Positions 53,796-61,797 of a stretch of 64,000 nt of DNA are shown in pieces. The notes under the pieces are model-generated. The model searched no databases and was not told the origin of the DNA. It worked only from the letters and a program-made list of their open reading frames with translations. Source of the DNA: Geodermatophilus siccatus (GTDB taxonomy: Bacteria > Actinomycetota > Actinomycetes > Mycobacteriales > Geodermatophilaceae); NCBI RefSeq assembly GCF_900103785.1, contig NZ_FNHE01000009.1, positions 124,001-188,000 on the forward strand, given 5' to 3'. The first letter of the stretch is position 1; each line of letters begins with the position of its first letter. Both the position numbers and the translations under genes were made by a program.

Positions 53796-54492
53796 GCCGC
53801 GCGGCCGCCACGAGCTCGTCGATGCGACGGGCGTGCGCGCCGCGCCAGTAGACCCGGCCGCACGCCGGGCAGCGGGAGAAGTCGTCGAAGGTCCGGCGGG
53901 TGCCCGGTGGCAGCCGGTCGGCGACGTCGGCCTTCGGCACCGGCTCGAGCCGGGCGCCGCAGGCGGTGCACCGGGTCAGCGGGGCCAGGGACGGCGCGAA
54001 CCGGTCGAGGACGTCGGCCAGCTGGTCGTCCGGCCGGCTCCCGCGCACCAGCGCCCCGGGCACCCCGCGCCGCATCAGCAGGCCGCGGTCCTGGGTCAGC
54101 AGCACCCGCTCCTCGGCGACGGCCCGCGCGGCCAGGTCGGCGTCCTCGGCGTCGTTGGACCAGGCGGCGTCCAGACCGAGCAGCCGCAGCCGGCGGGCCA
54201 GCGTGCCCAGCCCGACGTCGAGCAGGAAGCCGCCGGACGGCACCGGCTGCGGGCGGGGGACCGGCCCGATCTCGAGGACGGCGCCGGGACGGGTGCGCGC
54301 CGACAGCGGCAGGAGCTGGCCGTCCACCCGCACCTCGCCCACCTCGGTCAGGGGCACGCCGGCGGCCTGGACGACGTGGGCGACCGTGGCGTCGGGGTCG
54401 AAGCGCATCCGCCGGACGCCCCGGTGCCGGTCCCGCCCCGGCAGCAGGAAGCGCAGCGGCGCCGGGACGACGACGTCGACGTCCTCGGTCAC
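53788..54492 (-). CDS. Mut7-C RNase domain protein with ubiquitin-like N-terminus
   Basis: 234 residues. The N-terminal MoaD/ThiS-like domain (about 10-80; VRVDGQLLPLSARTRPGAVLEIGP) is the Mut7-C ubiquitin module. From GGFLLDVGLGTLARRLRLLGLDAAW the PIN-like Mut7-C RNase domain begins, with Asp in DVGLG and LLTQDRGLL. Two CxxC knuckles (CTACGARL, CPACGRVYW) form a C-terminal zinc ribbon. Likely a ribonuclease of RNA or tRNA quality control; substrate not known. Confidence 0.9.
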   Translation of the reverse strand: MTEDVDVVVPAPLRFLLPGRDRHRGVRRMRFDPDATVAHVVQAAGVPLTEVGEVRVDGQLLPLSARTRPGAVLEIGPVPRPQPVPSGGFLLDVGLGTLARRLRLLGLDAAWSNDAEDADLAARAVAEERVLLTQDRGLLMRRGVPGALVRGSRPDDQLADVLDRFAPSLAPLTRCTACGARLEPVPKADVADRLPPGTRRTFDDFSRCPACGRVYWRGAHARRIDELVAAARRR

Positions 54493-54588
54493 CGCTGCGC
54501 CTCCCGACTCACGCGACGACTCTGGCCTGGTTCCGCGCCTCGGTCCGCTCCTCGCTCGCCGGCGCTCGCTGCGATGCTCCCGCTGTCA

Positions 54589-56048
54589 TCAGGCGACCAC
54601 GCGGAGGGTCTGCATCGACGGGTCGGCGGCGTCCGGGACCAGCATCCCCGCCTGCACCCCGGTGGTCAGGTAGTCGACGGCCTCCTGGCTGATCCGCTCA
54701 CCGGGCGCGAGCACCGGCACCCCCGGCGGGTAGGGGCTCACCATCTCCGCGGCGATCCGGCCGGCCGCCTCGGCCGCCGGCACCTGCTCGACCCGGCCGA
54801 AGAACGCGTCGCGGGGCAGCATCGCCTGTTCCAGCTCCAGCGACCGGGGCTCGGGCAGGTCCACCCGCGGCGGGCGCTCCATCGACCCGGCGCCGTCCAC
54901 CAGACCCTGCAGCGCGTCGAGCAGGACCTTCTCGGTCTCGTCGTCGTCGGCGTGGGTGATCCGCGCGCTGATCCGGCAGGCGTCGGCGGACCCGACGTCG
55001 ACGTGCCGCTCGGCGCGCAGCCAGTCACCGGCCTGGTAGCCGGTGATCCCCAGCGGCCGGACGTCGATGGTGAACACCAGTGGATCGAGGTCGAAGGCGC
55101 CACCGGGGTGCACCACTTCCCGGCCCATCAGCGACAACCCGTCCATCCCGTCGATGGCCGCCCGGATGCGCGCGGCCCGCTCCAGGGCACGGCCGAGCAG
55201 GTCCGCGCCGTGCTCGACCATCTGGCGCCGCCAGCCGTCCAGCGTCAGGTAGACCAGCGACGAGGAGCTCGTCGTCCCCAGGAGGTCCTCCCGGGCCTCG
55301 AGCACGTTCGGGTCGACCCGGTCGCCCTGGAGGTGGAAGACCGAGCTCTGCTCGATGGCACCGCCCATCTTGTGCACGCTGGTCACGACCACGTCGGCGC
55401 CGGCGTCCATGCCCCAGGCCGGCAGGTCGGGGTGGAAGGGCAGGTGCGCGCCCCACGCCTCGTCGACGATCAGCGGCACGTCGGCGGCGTGGCACGCCTC
55501 GGCGACCCCGGCGATGTCCGCGCAGGTGCCCCAGTCGGTCGGCGTGATGAGGAGCACGCCCTTGGCGTCGGGGTGGGCCGCCAGCGCCCGGCGCACGTCC
55601 TCCGGCTCCGGCGGGTGGGCCAGCTGCAGGTCCGGGTCGAAGTGCGGGTGCACCCACACCGGCTGGATGCCGCTGATGATCAGCCCGGCGACCACCGACT
55701 TGTGCGCGTTGCGGCTGACCAGCAGCTTCTCGCCGGGCCCGGCGACCGAGATCATCGCGCTCTTCACCGACAGCGAGCTGCCGCGCAGGTCGAGAAGAAG
55801 GCCCTGTCGGCGTCGACGGCGTCGGCCATGAGGTCCTCGGCCTGCGTGGTGACCCCCTGGGACTCCCGCCGGTCGTCGAGGCCGTTGAGCGAGAGGACGT
55901 CGGAGGCGAAGACCCCCTCGCCGACGACCTCGACCACCCGCGGGTCGGCACCGCGGCCCTGCTTGTGGCCGGGCGGGCCGTAGACGAGGTCGCCGCGGCG
56001 ACGGAACTCCTGCAGTGCCTCGAGGACGGGGGCGCGTGAGTGGTCCAT
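54589..56048 (-). pseudogene. Orn/Lys/Arg decarboxylase family gene with a frameshift
   Basis: From ATG 56048: DHSRAPVLEALQEFRRRGDLVYGPPGHKQGRGADPRV is the aminotransferase-like opening, followed by DADRAFFSTC. There the frame breaks (near 55781-55786, plus-strand CCGCGCAGG). Two extra bases turn the expected TCGSSLSVKSAM into TCAAARCR-stop. The second frame continues SSLSVKSAMISVAGPGEKLLVSRNAHKSVVAGL to 54589, with PLP Lys in TSVHKMGGAIEQSS. About 480 codons in total, normal for the short PLP-dependent fold-type-I decarboxylases. Either a true two-base insertion or a sequencing error; all other motifs are intact, so decay would be recent. Confidence 0.82.
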
Positions 56049-56080
56049 GGGCGGGCCCTACCCGATCGGCCGCCATGGAT

Positions 56081-56096
56081 GCTTGAATACTCAAGC
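56081..56096. promoter_or_regulatory. Inverted repeat between decarboxylase and VOC gene
   Basis: GCTTGA-ATAC-TCAAGC, perfect 6-bp arms with a 4-base AT-rich spacer, in the 97-base divergent gap. It resembles MarR/HxlR-type operators ahead of VOC-family genes. No regulator gene is adjacent. Confidence 0.5.
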
Positions 56097-56145
56097 AGTG
56101 GCGCGCACACTGGACGCCGTCGTACCGACCCGTCAGGAGCCCGCC

Positions 56146-56658
56146 GTGCCCGTCCAGCGCCTCAACCACGCCGTCCTCTACGTCCGGGACGTGCAGCGCA
56201 GCCTCGCCTTCTACCGCGACGTCCTCGGCTTCCGGGTGAAGACCGAGATCCCCGGTGCCGCGGTGTTCCTGCAGGCCGAGGGGTCGACCAACGACCACGA
56301 CCTGGGCCTGTTCCAGGTGGGCGCCGCGGCCGGTGCCTCCGAGGCCGGCCGGCGCACCGTCGGCCTGTACCACCTGGCCTGGGAGGTCGACACGCTCGCC
56401 GAGCTGGCCCGGGTCCGCGACGCGCTGCTGCAGGCCGGCGCGCTGGTCGGGGCCTCGGACCACGTGACCACCAAGGCCCTTTACGCGCAGGACCCCGACG
56501 GGCTGGGGTTCGAGGTCTCCTGGCTGCTCCCCGCCGCGCTCATCACGCCGGAGCTCACCGAGGGCGCCCCGATGACCGCCCCGCTGGACCTCGACCGCGA
56601 GATCGCCCGCTACGGGGCCGCAACCCGCGGCGGCGTGGGGGTCTCCGTCCCCGCGTGA
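56146..56658 (+). CDS. VOC (glyoxalase/dioxygenase) superfamily protein
   Basis: 170 residues from GTG 56146, chosen for CAGGAG at spacing 6. LNHAVLYVRDVQRSLAFYRDVLGFRV is the first beta-alpha-beta module with the metal His; YHLAWEVDTLAELARVRDALLQ and ALYAQDPDGLGFEVSW hold the second His and the Glu. The pattern is of the extradiol dioxygenase/glyoxalase fold. Enzyme versus binding protein is not decidable. An inverted repeat upstream suggests repressor control. Confidence 0.88.
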   Translation: MPVQRLNHAVLYVRDVQRSLAFYRDVLGFRVKTEIPGAAVFLQAEGSTNDHDLGLFQVGAAAGASEAGRRTVGLYHLAWEVDTLAELARVRDALLQAGALVGASDHVTTKALYAQDPDGLGFEVSWLLPAALITPELTEGAPMTAPLDLDREIARYGAATRGGVGVSVPA

Positions 56659-56681
56659 GGGTCCGGGGAGGATGGCTCCCC

Positions 56682-57233
56682 GTGGACCCGGTCGAGCTCG
56701 ACGTCGGCGCGCTGCGTCTGCGGCCCTGGCGGGAGGACGACGCCGACGACGTCGTCGCGGCGATGCAGGACCCGCTCATGCGGCTGTGGAACGGCCTGCC
56801 GGCCACGACCCGCCCGGACGCGCTGGCCTTCCTGCGCCGGCGCGGGAACTGGACCGCCGGCGACCACGCCTCCTGGGCGGTCGCCGACGCCGTGACCGGC
56901 GCGCTGCTCGGCTCGGTGTCACTGCACTCCATCGCCGTCGCGCAGGGCAACGCGCAGGTCGGCTACTGGACCGTCCCGGCCGCCCGCGGGCGCGCCGTCG
57001 CCGCCCGGGCGGTGGACGCGGCCTGCACGTGGGCCTTCGCGGCCGTGCCGCTGGAGCGGGTGGAGCTGTGCCACGCCGTGGAGAACACCGCCTCCGGCCG
57101 GGTGGCCGAGAAGGCCGGCTTCACCCTCGAGGGACGGCTGCGCCGCTCGTACCGGTACGGCGACGGGCTCAAGCACGACGAGCTGATCTGGAGCCGGCTG
57201 GCCGACGACGCCGCACCGGATCTCAGCAGCTGA
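56682..57233 (+). CDS. RimJ/RimL-type GNAT acetyltransferase
   Basis: 183 residues. LRLRPWREDDADDVVAAMQDPLM opens the fold; GYWTVPAARGRAVAARAVDAACTWAF is the acetyl-CoA pyrophosphate loop region; VENTASGRVAEKAGFTLEGRLRRSYRYGDG is the C-terminal RimL-type end. It acetylates an N-terminal or small-molecule amine. An intact counterpart of the broken GNAT gene at 13.3 kb. GGGGAGG is 12 bases before the GTG. Confidence 0.88.
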   Translation: MDPVELDVGALRLRPWREDDADDVVAAMQDPLMRLWNGLPATTRPDALAFLRRRGNWTAGDHASWAVADAVTGALLGSVSLHSIAVAQGNAQVGYWTVPAARGRAVAARAVDAACTWAFAAVPLERVELCHAVENTASGRVAEKAGFTLEGRLRRSYRYGDGLKHDELIWSRLADDAAPDLSS

Positions 57234-57282
57234 GCCCCCCGGCCATGTCCGCGGGATGGCCGCAGGGGGTTGACGCGAGCGC

Positions 57283-57305
57283 GACTGACATCTGAGATGT
57301 CAGTC
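57283..57305. promoter_or_regulatory. Perfect 23-bp palindrome over the gntR start: autoregulatory operator
   Basis: GACTGACATCT (57283-57293), a central G, then the exact reverse complement to 57305. The ATG at 57297 lies inside the right arm. FadR-subfamily GntR regulators bind sites of this size, so autorepression of the gntR-acdS operon is the simplest reading. Confidence 0.8.
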
Positions 57306-57965
57306 GTGACCCTGGCTCCCGTCTCCCGCGTCCTACTGCGCGACGTCGCGCTCCAGCGCATCCGGGCGGCGATCGTCTCCGGTGACCTCGAGCCCGGCGC
57401 GGTGGTGAAGGACGCCGAGCTGGCCGCCCGCCTCGGCCTGTCGGTGGCCCCGGTGCGCGCGGCGCTGGCCCGGCTGGCCGACGAGGGCCTGGTCGAGGCC
57501 AAGCCGCAGAGCCGCACCCGAGTGACGCCGTTGCGGGTGCGCGACGTCCGCGACGCCGCGGTCGTCGTCCGGGCGATGCACGAGCTCGCCGTCCGCGAGG
57601 CCGTCCCTGCGGTGACCCCGGACGACGTCGCCGCCATGCGCGCGGCCAACGGGCGGTTCGCCGCCGCGGTGCGGGCCGGGGACGTCGACGCCGCCCTGGC
57701 CGCCGACGACGACCTGCACGGCGTGCTCCTGGCCCGCTGCGGCAACGCCGCGCTCACCGCGACCGTCGAGCGGCTCACCCCCGCCGTCCGCCGGCTGGAG
57801 CGCCGGCGCTTCGCCGCGGCGCACGGTGGGGAGTCCGTCGACCTGCACGACCGCCTGATCGCCGCCTGCGCCGCCTCGGACGCCGGCACGGCCGTCGCCA
57901 CCACCACCGAGATCTGGACGGCGCTGCTGTCCGAGCTGGAGGAGACCCCTGATGGCACTGTCTGA
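57297..57965 (+). CDS. GntR/FCD-family transcriptional regulator of ACC deaminase
   Basis: 222 residues from ATG 57297; GTG 57306 in frame is equally possible and may be leaderless, since TTGACG (57270-57275) and TGAGAT (57293-57298) would start RNA there and no ribosome site exists. Winged helix (about 12-75; [26 protein letters not shown]) and FCD ligand domain (about 80-215; [31 protein letters not shown]) with metal-binding Asp/His positions. It overlaps the ACC deaminase gene by 14 bases and probably senses its substrate or product. Confidence 0.92.
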   Translation: MSVVTLAPVSRVLLRDVALQRIRAAIVSGDLEPGAVVKDAELAARLGLSVAPVRAALARLADEGLVEAKPQSRTRVTPLRVRDVRDAAVVVRAMHELAVREAVPAVTPDDVAAMRAANGRFAAAVRAGDVDAALAADDDLHGVLLARCGNAALTATVERLTPAVRRLERRRFAAAHGGESVDLHDRLIAACAASDAGTAVATTTEIWTALLSELEETPDGTV

Positions 57966-58971
57966 CCACCCCCGGTACCCGCTGCTGTTCGGCCCCTCGC
58001 CGGTGCACCGGCTGGACCGGCTCACCGAGCACCTCGGCGGCGCCGCGGTGTGGGCCAAGCGCGAGGACGTGAACTCCGGGATCGCCTTCGGCGGCAACAA
58101 GACCCGCAAGCTCGAGTACCTGGTCGCCGACGCGCTGGCCCAGGGCTGCGACACGCTGGTGTCGATCGGCGGCGTGCAGAGCAACCACACCCGCCAGGTG
58201 GCCGCGGTCGCCGCGCGGGTGGGCCTGCGGTGCGTGCTGGTGCAGGAGAGCTGGGTCGACTGGCCCGACGCCGTCTACGACAAGGTCGGCAACATCCTGA
58301 TCAGCCGGCTGGCCGGCGCCGACGTCCGGCTGGTCAAGGCCGGTTTCGGCATCGGGTTCAAGGAGAGCTGGGAGGCCGCGCTCGCCGAGATCGAGGCCCG
58401 CGGCGGCAGACCCTACGCGATCCCGGCCGGCGCCAGCGACCACCCGCTCGGCGGCCTGGGCTTCGCCTCCTGGGCGGAGGAGCTCGCCGCCCAGGAGGCC
58501 GAGCTGGGCGTCTTCTTCGACACCGTCGTCGTCTGCTCGGTCACCGGCTCGACGCAGGCCGGCATGGTCGCCGGCTTCGCCAGGCTCGAGGAGGACGGCG
58601 CCCGCCCGCGCCGGGTCCTCGGCGTCGACGCCTCCGCGAGACCTGCCGAGACGCGCGACCAGGTGCTGCGGATCGCCCAGCGCACCGGGCAGCTGATCGG
58701 CCTGCGCCGCCAGCTCACCCTCGACGACGTCGAGCTCGACGAGCGCTACTCCGCCGGGGTCTACGGCATCCCCGACGAGACGACGATCCGCGCCATGGAG
58801 ACCGCCGCCCGCACCGAGGGCATGGTCACCGACCCGGTGTACGAGGGGAAGTCGATGGCCGCGACCATCGACCTCGTCGGCCGCCGGGAGATCGACCCGT
58901 CGTCCACCGTGCTCTACGCCCACCTCGGCGGGCAGCCCGCGCTCAACGGCTACAGCGCGCTGTTCTCCTGA
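57952..58971 (+). CDS. acdS: 1-aminocyclopropane-1-carboxylate (ACC) deaminase
   Basis: 339 residues. Lys50 in [12 protein letters not shown] is the PLP Lys, [18 protein letters not shown] the Ser/Asn/His block, [11 protein letters not shown] the phosphate loop. DPVYEGKSM has the Tyr-Glu pair (297-298) kept in true ACC deaminases; [17 protein letters not shown] is close to the ACC deaminase C-terminus. It cleaves the ethylene precursor ACC to ammonia and 2-oxobutyrate, useful for a plant-associated bacterium. D-cysteine desulfhydrase is the main alternative. TGGAGGAG precedes the ATG; co-transcribed with the GntR regulator. Confidence 0.9.
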   Translation: MALSDHPRYPLLFGPSPVHRLDRLTEHLGGAAVWAKREDVNSGIAFGGNKTRKLEYLVADALAQGCDTLVSIGGVQSNHTRQVAAVAARVGLRCVLVQESWVDWPDAVYDKVGNILISRLAGADVRLVKAGFGIGFKESWEAALAEIEARGGRPYAIPAGASDHPLGGLGFASWAEELAAQEAELGVFFDTVVVCSVTGSTQAGMVAGFARLEEDGARPRRVLGVDASARPAETRDQVLRIAQRTGQLIGLRRQLTLDDVELDERYSAGVYGIPDETTIRAMETAARTEGMVTDPVYEGKSMAATIDLVGRREIDPSSTVLYAHLGGQPALNGYSALFS

Positions 58972-59105
58972 GGTGGGACGGGCCGGGCCCGGCTGGCGGG
59001 GCACGGTCGAGAGCGGCCGACCCGGGCGTCACCGGGACGTCGACCGGCCGGGCCCGTCCTCGCGTGGGTCCGAGCCCGGTGCGGTGCTCGGTCCGCGCCC
59101 CTGCC

Positions 59106-59750
59106 TCACGCCTCGCGGTGCTGCCAGAGGTGCAGGGTGGGTCGGGGTAGGTGCTGCTCCACGTAGTAGGTCCGGAGGAAGGCCATCAGATTGGCCCGCG
59201 CGTCCTTCCGCTTCTTGTCGTCGGAGCTGTAGATGTTCTCGATGGCCGGGGTGTGGAGTTCTAGTTGGGTTCTCCGCTGCCGAGGCTCGAGTTTGCCTTG
59301 CATGCCCTTGAGGGCGTTGAACGAGTGGTATTCGAGACTCTCGGGGCTCTGTTCACCGGCCCAGTTCCCGATCGCCCTGTCCATCACCGACTCGAGAGCC
59401 TGGCGTATCCACTCGATGACGCTGGTGAGCATGGACACCGCATCTCGCAGCTCAGCCGGAGGCTTGCGTCGAGATCGGAAGTCGGCCCGCAGCAGGACCG
59501 AGCCGATGAGTCCGTAGCAGAGCCCCTTCACAGCGTCGTTGGGGTTGATCTGGGTCCTTGCCAAGGATCCGATGGCCCAGCCGATCACGCCTCCGCCGAC
59601 GGCCACTGTCGAGAGGTACACGAGGAGCAGCCCGAGGGTCTTCCAGCGCCCCCAGCTGATCCAGGCCTGGAGGTGGTTGAACGGGAAACCGATCATCGCG
59701 AAGCCCGCCGCGACAATCATTGCCACGGCGAGGGACATGCCCGACTCCAT
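59106..59750 (-). CDS. Island membrane protein, unknown family
   Basis: 214 residues from ATG 59750. Two to three hydrophobic segments at the N-terminus (SLAVAMIVAAGFAMIGFPF, GLLLVYLSTVAVGGGVIGWAIGSL, and perhaps VKGLCYGLIGSVLL), then a soluble helical C-terminal domain (about 95-214; WIRQALESVMDRAIGNWAG, DKKRKDARANLMAFLRTYYV). Codons are visibly less GC-biased than in neighbours, as in the three genes to its right, so it looks acquired. I recognise no family. A promoter-like motif shared with the gene at 61.5 kb lies just upstream. Confidence 0.7.
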   Translation of the reverse strand: MESGMSLAVAMIVAAGFAMIGFPFNHLQAWISWGRWKTLGLLLVYLSTVAVGGGVIGWAIGSLARTQINPNDAVKGLCYGLIGSVLLRADFRSRRKPPAELRDAVSMLTSVIEWIRQALESVMDRAIGNWAGEQSPESLEYHSFNALKGMQGKLEPRQRRTQLELHTPAIENIYSSDDKKRKDARANLMAFLRTYYVEQHLPRPTLHLWQHREA

Positions 59751-59770
59751 CGAAGGGTCCTCGATCGTCC

Positions 59771-59798
59771 CATACAGTAGCCAGTGCGCTTCGGCACC
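59771..59798 (-). promoter_or_regulatory. Island promoter-like motif, copy 1
   Basis: On the minus strand GGTGCC, 18 bases, then TATGGG, 21 bases before the island membrane-protein ATG. It resembles the two copies at 61.6 kb (GTTGCC-N19-TATGGGG and TATGAGG). It could be a promoter read by the island sigma factor. Confidence 0.35.
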
Positions 59799-59836
59799 GG
59801 CCGGCGCGGCGGGCTGAAGGGTGGGGGAACCCTGAG

Positions 59837-60463
59837 GTGAGCGCGGCGACGTTGCAGGCAATTCTGCAGGTGAGGGGCGTCATTGATCGGGTCCTCGCCG
59901 CACCTGGCGCTCACGGCGGGCTCACCGAGGCTTACATCGAGGAACTCGTACCTGCTCTGGCTGAGTACGTCGAAGCGAGGTTCCCAGGTCAGTTCAGCGT
60001 GCAGGACCGGCGGGACATGGCCCGGTCCGTGATCATCCACCGGCAGGCCGAGCTGCATGCTGCCTGCGCGGCCGTCGATGTGCGAGCCCAGGACGACCCC
60101 TTCCTCGAAGCCCTCGCAAAGGGGGCGACGGATCACGCTCTCGAGGTGTGGGACAGACGGCAGCGGGGAGATGCGGGACGTCGCTGCAGTCGGTCGGCCA
60201 GAGATTCCGAATTGGTGTCACGACTCTTCCACGAAGCCGATCGTGATGCGGTGGTCACGTGTCTGCGGGAGCTGCGTCGCAGACGCCTGTTCGACCATTC
60301 CAAGGTGATCCAGAGCTACTTCGACCTGGCGGAGGAGCTCAGGAGGGAACCGCACCTGGCGGAGACGGCAGATCGTGCGCGAGTGTGTCTCGACACCGCT
60401 GAGACCGCACTGCTCTTGTTCAAGAACCTGCTGAGCGAAGTCACCGATGACTCCCTCCCGTGA
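59837..60463 (+). CDS. Island helical protein of unknown function, paired with sigma factor
   Basis: 208 residues from GTG 59837. All-helical by appearance: LQAILQVRGVIDRVLAAPG, YIEELVPALAEYVEARFPG, RDMARSVIIHRQAELHAACAA, then RARDSELVSRLFHEADRDAVVTCLRELRRRRLFDHSKVIQSYFDLAEELRREP. No signal peptide or membrane helix. It overlaps the sigma-factor gene by 17 bases, so it may be its anti-sigma or adaptor partner. That is inferred from coupling only; no zinc anti-sigma motif is visible. Codon use is less GC-rich than the surroundings. Confidence 0.7.
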   Translation: MSAATLQAILQVRGVIDRVLAAPGAHGGLTEAYIEELVPALAEYVEARFPGQFSVQDRRDMARSVIIHRQAELHAACAAVDVRAQDDPFLEALAKGATDHALEVWDRRQRGDAGRRCSRSARDSELVSRLFHEADRDAVVTCLRELRRRRLFDHSKVIQSYFDLAEELRREPHLAETADRARVCLDTAETALLLFKNLLSEVTDDSLP

Positions 60464-61076
60464 GTCCTCCGGTTCCCGGGATGGCTTCGATGAAGCCGTC
60501 CTCAGGTTGAGCCACGGGGAGAGCAGCCCGTCGACGCAGCAAGTGCAGGCCCTGTCGACCTGGCTGGTGGCTGTCCTGCGCAGACGTTTCACGGACCTGC
60601 CCGAGACGGATCTGGAGGAGATCTCGCTCGACGCCATCGTGAAGTTCGAGGACACCGCCCGCAGGGGGAAGGTGGACACTTCTCGCAACCCCAGCGGGTA
60701 TCTGGTGCGCATAGCGCTCAATGCGGCAGTCGACAGGTTGCGCAAGGGTCGACGGATCACACTGATCGACCCCGCCGACCTCGTGGACGTCGCCGGCCAT
60801 TACGTGACGGATGACGAGATCGTCGCGAGGTTGGACGCGAGAGCCGATGCACGACTGGTGCGGAGGGCTCTGTCGACTGCGCACGAAGCCGGTGACACGA
60901 CCCTCGTCCGGGTGGTCACGTACCTGCTCGACGAGATCGAGCAGACCGGAGGGGTGCCGAGCAACCGGGCTGCCGCAGAGGCGCTCGGTCTGAGCCACAC
61001 CGGTGTGGCCAACGCGCTCAGGAGGTACCGAGACCTCATCGACCACACCGGTCGCTCTAGCAGCGTGCTCGACTGA
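60447..61076 (+). CDS. Orphan sigma-70 family (ECF-like) factor of the island
   Basis: 209 residues from ATG 60447. ETDLEEISLDAIVKFEDTAR and NPSGYLVRIALNAAVDRLRKGRR fit sigma region 2, including the helix before region 3. VPSNRAAAEALGLSHTGVANALRRYRDLI is a region-4-like helix-turn-helix. The linker (LIDPADLVDVAGHYVTDDEIVARLDARADARLV) is longer than in most ECF factors. It overlaps the helical gene upstream by 17 bases and the convergent gene downstream by 20. Likely drives the island's own genes; targets could be the GTTGCC-N19-TATG motifs. Confidence 0.75.
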   Translation: MTPSRESSGSRDGFDEAVLRLSHGESSPSTQQVQALSTWLVAVLRRRFTDLPETDLEEISLDAIVKFEDTARRGKVDTSRNPSGYLVRIALNAAVDRLRKGRRITLIDPADLVDVAGHYVTDDEIVARLDARADARLVRRALSTAHEAGDTTLVRVVTYLLDEIEQTGGVPSNRAAAEALGLSHTGVANALRRYRDLIDHTGRSSSVLD

Positions 61077-61530
61077 CGTTCGCCCGGTGCGCGCGCTCGA
61101 GACGTCGTTCCCACTCGATGACCGCGTCAGCAGTTCCGTCCGCTCTCGCTGCTGCCTGCGCCATGGCCACGTAGGCGGCAGGCGTCAGTCGTAGGAACTC
61201 CTGTCCGCTCTCGTCTCGCTCGAGGACGGCCAGCTCTGCGGCCTCCAGCCCGGCTCGTGAACCGAACGGCAGGAGTTGGACCGTCGCTTCGGCGACGGCG
61301 CAGGGAGCCTCGTGCAACCCGGCCAGCACGCGGATCAGTCGATCGTTCAACCCAGCGAGGAGGTCCTGCTCGGAGCCTTCCTCGAGCACGGCCGGGTCCG
61401 GGGTCTCGGGGGAGACCGCACACCTGGAGGCGTCGCTGGAGCGCCTGGGGACAGCCCTGGGGCGCGCAGCCGTCCGAGGACCCTGCGCAGCGCTCGTCTC
61501 TCCACGACGGGGCCAGAACTTGGCCGCCAT
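61057..61530 (-). CDS. Island protein of unknown function
   Basis: 157 residues from ATG 61530 (GTG 61536 in frame is also possible). The first 50 residues are Arg/Pro/Ala-rich; the rest is helical (DLLAGLNDRLIRVLAGLHEAPCAVAEATVQLLPFG, FLRLTPAAYVAMAQAAARADGTADAVIEWERRLERAHR). No recognised domain. It converges on the sigma-factor gene with a 20-base overlap, and two copies of a promoter-like motif lie upstream at 61.6 and 61.7 kb. Confidence 0.6.
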   Translation of the reverse strand: MAAKFWPRRGETSAAQGPRTAARPRAVPRRSSDASRCAVSPETPDPAVLEEGSEQDLLAGLNDRLIRVLAGLHEAPCAVAEATVQLLPFGSRAGLEAAELAVLERDESGQEFLRLTPAAYVAMAQAAARADGTADAVIEWERRLERAHRANVSRARC

Positions 61531-61594
61531 GGCGCTCACCTCTCCCTCTGTTGCTCGCGCGAGCCCCGGGAGCTCGTTCGAGATCACTACTCCC

Positions 61595-61624
61595 CATACG
61601 CACGAGACCACGCGACTGGCAACC
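61595..61624 (-). promoter_or_regulatory. Island promoter-like motif, copy 2
   Basis: On the minus strand GTTGCC-N19-TATGGGG, with CTCGTGCG just before TATG. It lies 65 bases upstream of ATG 61530 and shares both boxes and exact spacing with the copy at 61691-61719, 96 bases away. Confidence 0.45.
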
Positions 61625-61690
61625 GTGTCGTCTGCCGGACAGGTGCCGGCCGGCGTCACCGGGACCAGTGGACTGCGACTCCGTGACCCT

Positions 61691-61719
61691 CATACGCACG
61701 AGGGGAGGGGCGTGGCAAC
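61691..61719 (-). promoter_or_regulatory. Island promoter-like motif, copy 3
   Basis: GTTGCC-N19-TATGAGG on the minus strand, again with CTCGTGCG before TATG. The spacer differs from copy 2 (CCCCTCC against GCGTGGT) while both boxes and their 19-base separation are conserved, as expected for a promoter rather than a plain repeat. Confidence 0.45.
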
Positions 61720-61797
61720 ACCCGAGACCTCCTCGGACGAGGACCGACCGACGAACTGGGCCACTCGTCGGTACGGGGTGCGGGCGCGTCGTCCCGG

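Noticed and set aside
54589..56048. Programmed frameshift in the decarboxylase gene
   Set aside because: No slippery heptamer or stimulatory structure is evident at the break; a two-base insertion explains it more simply.
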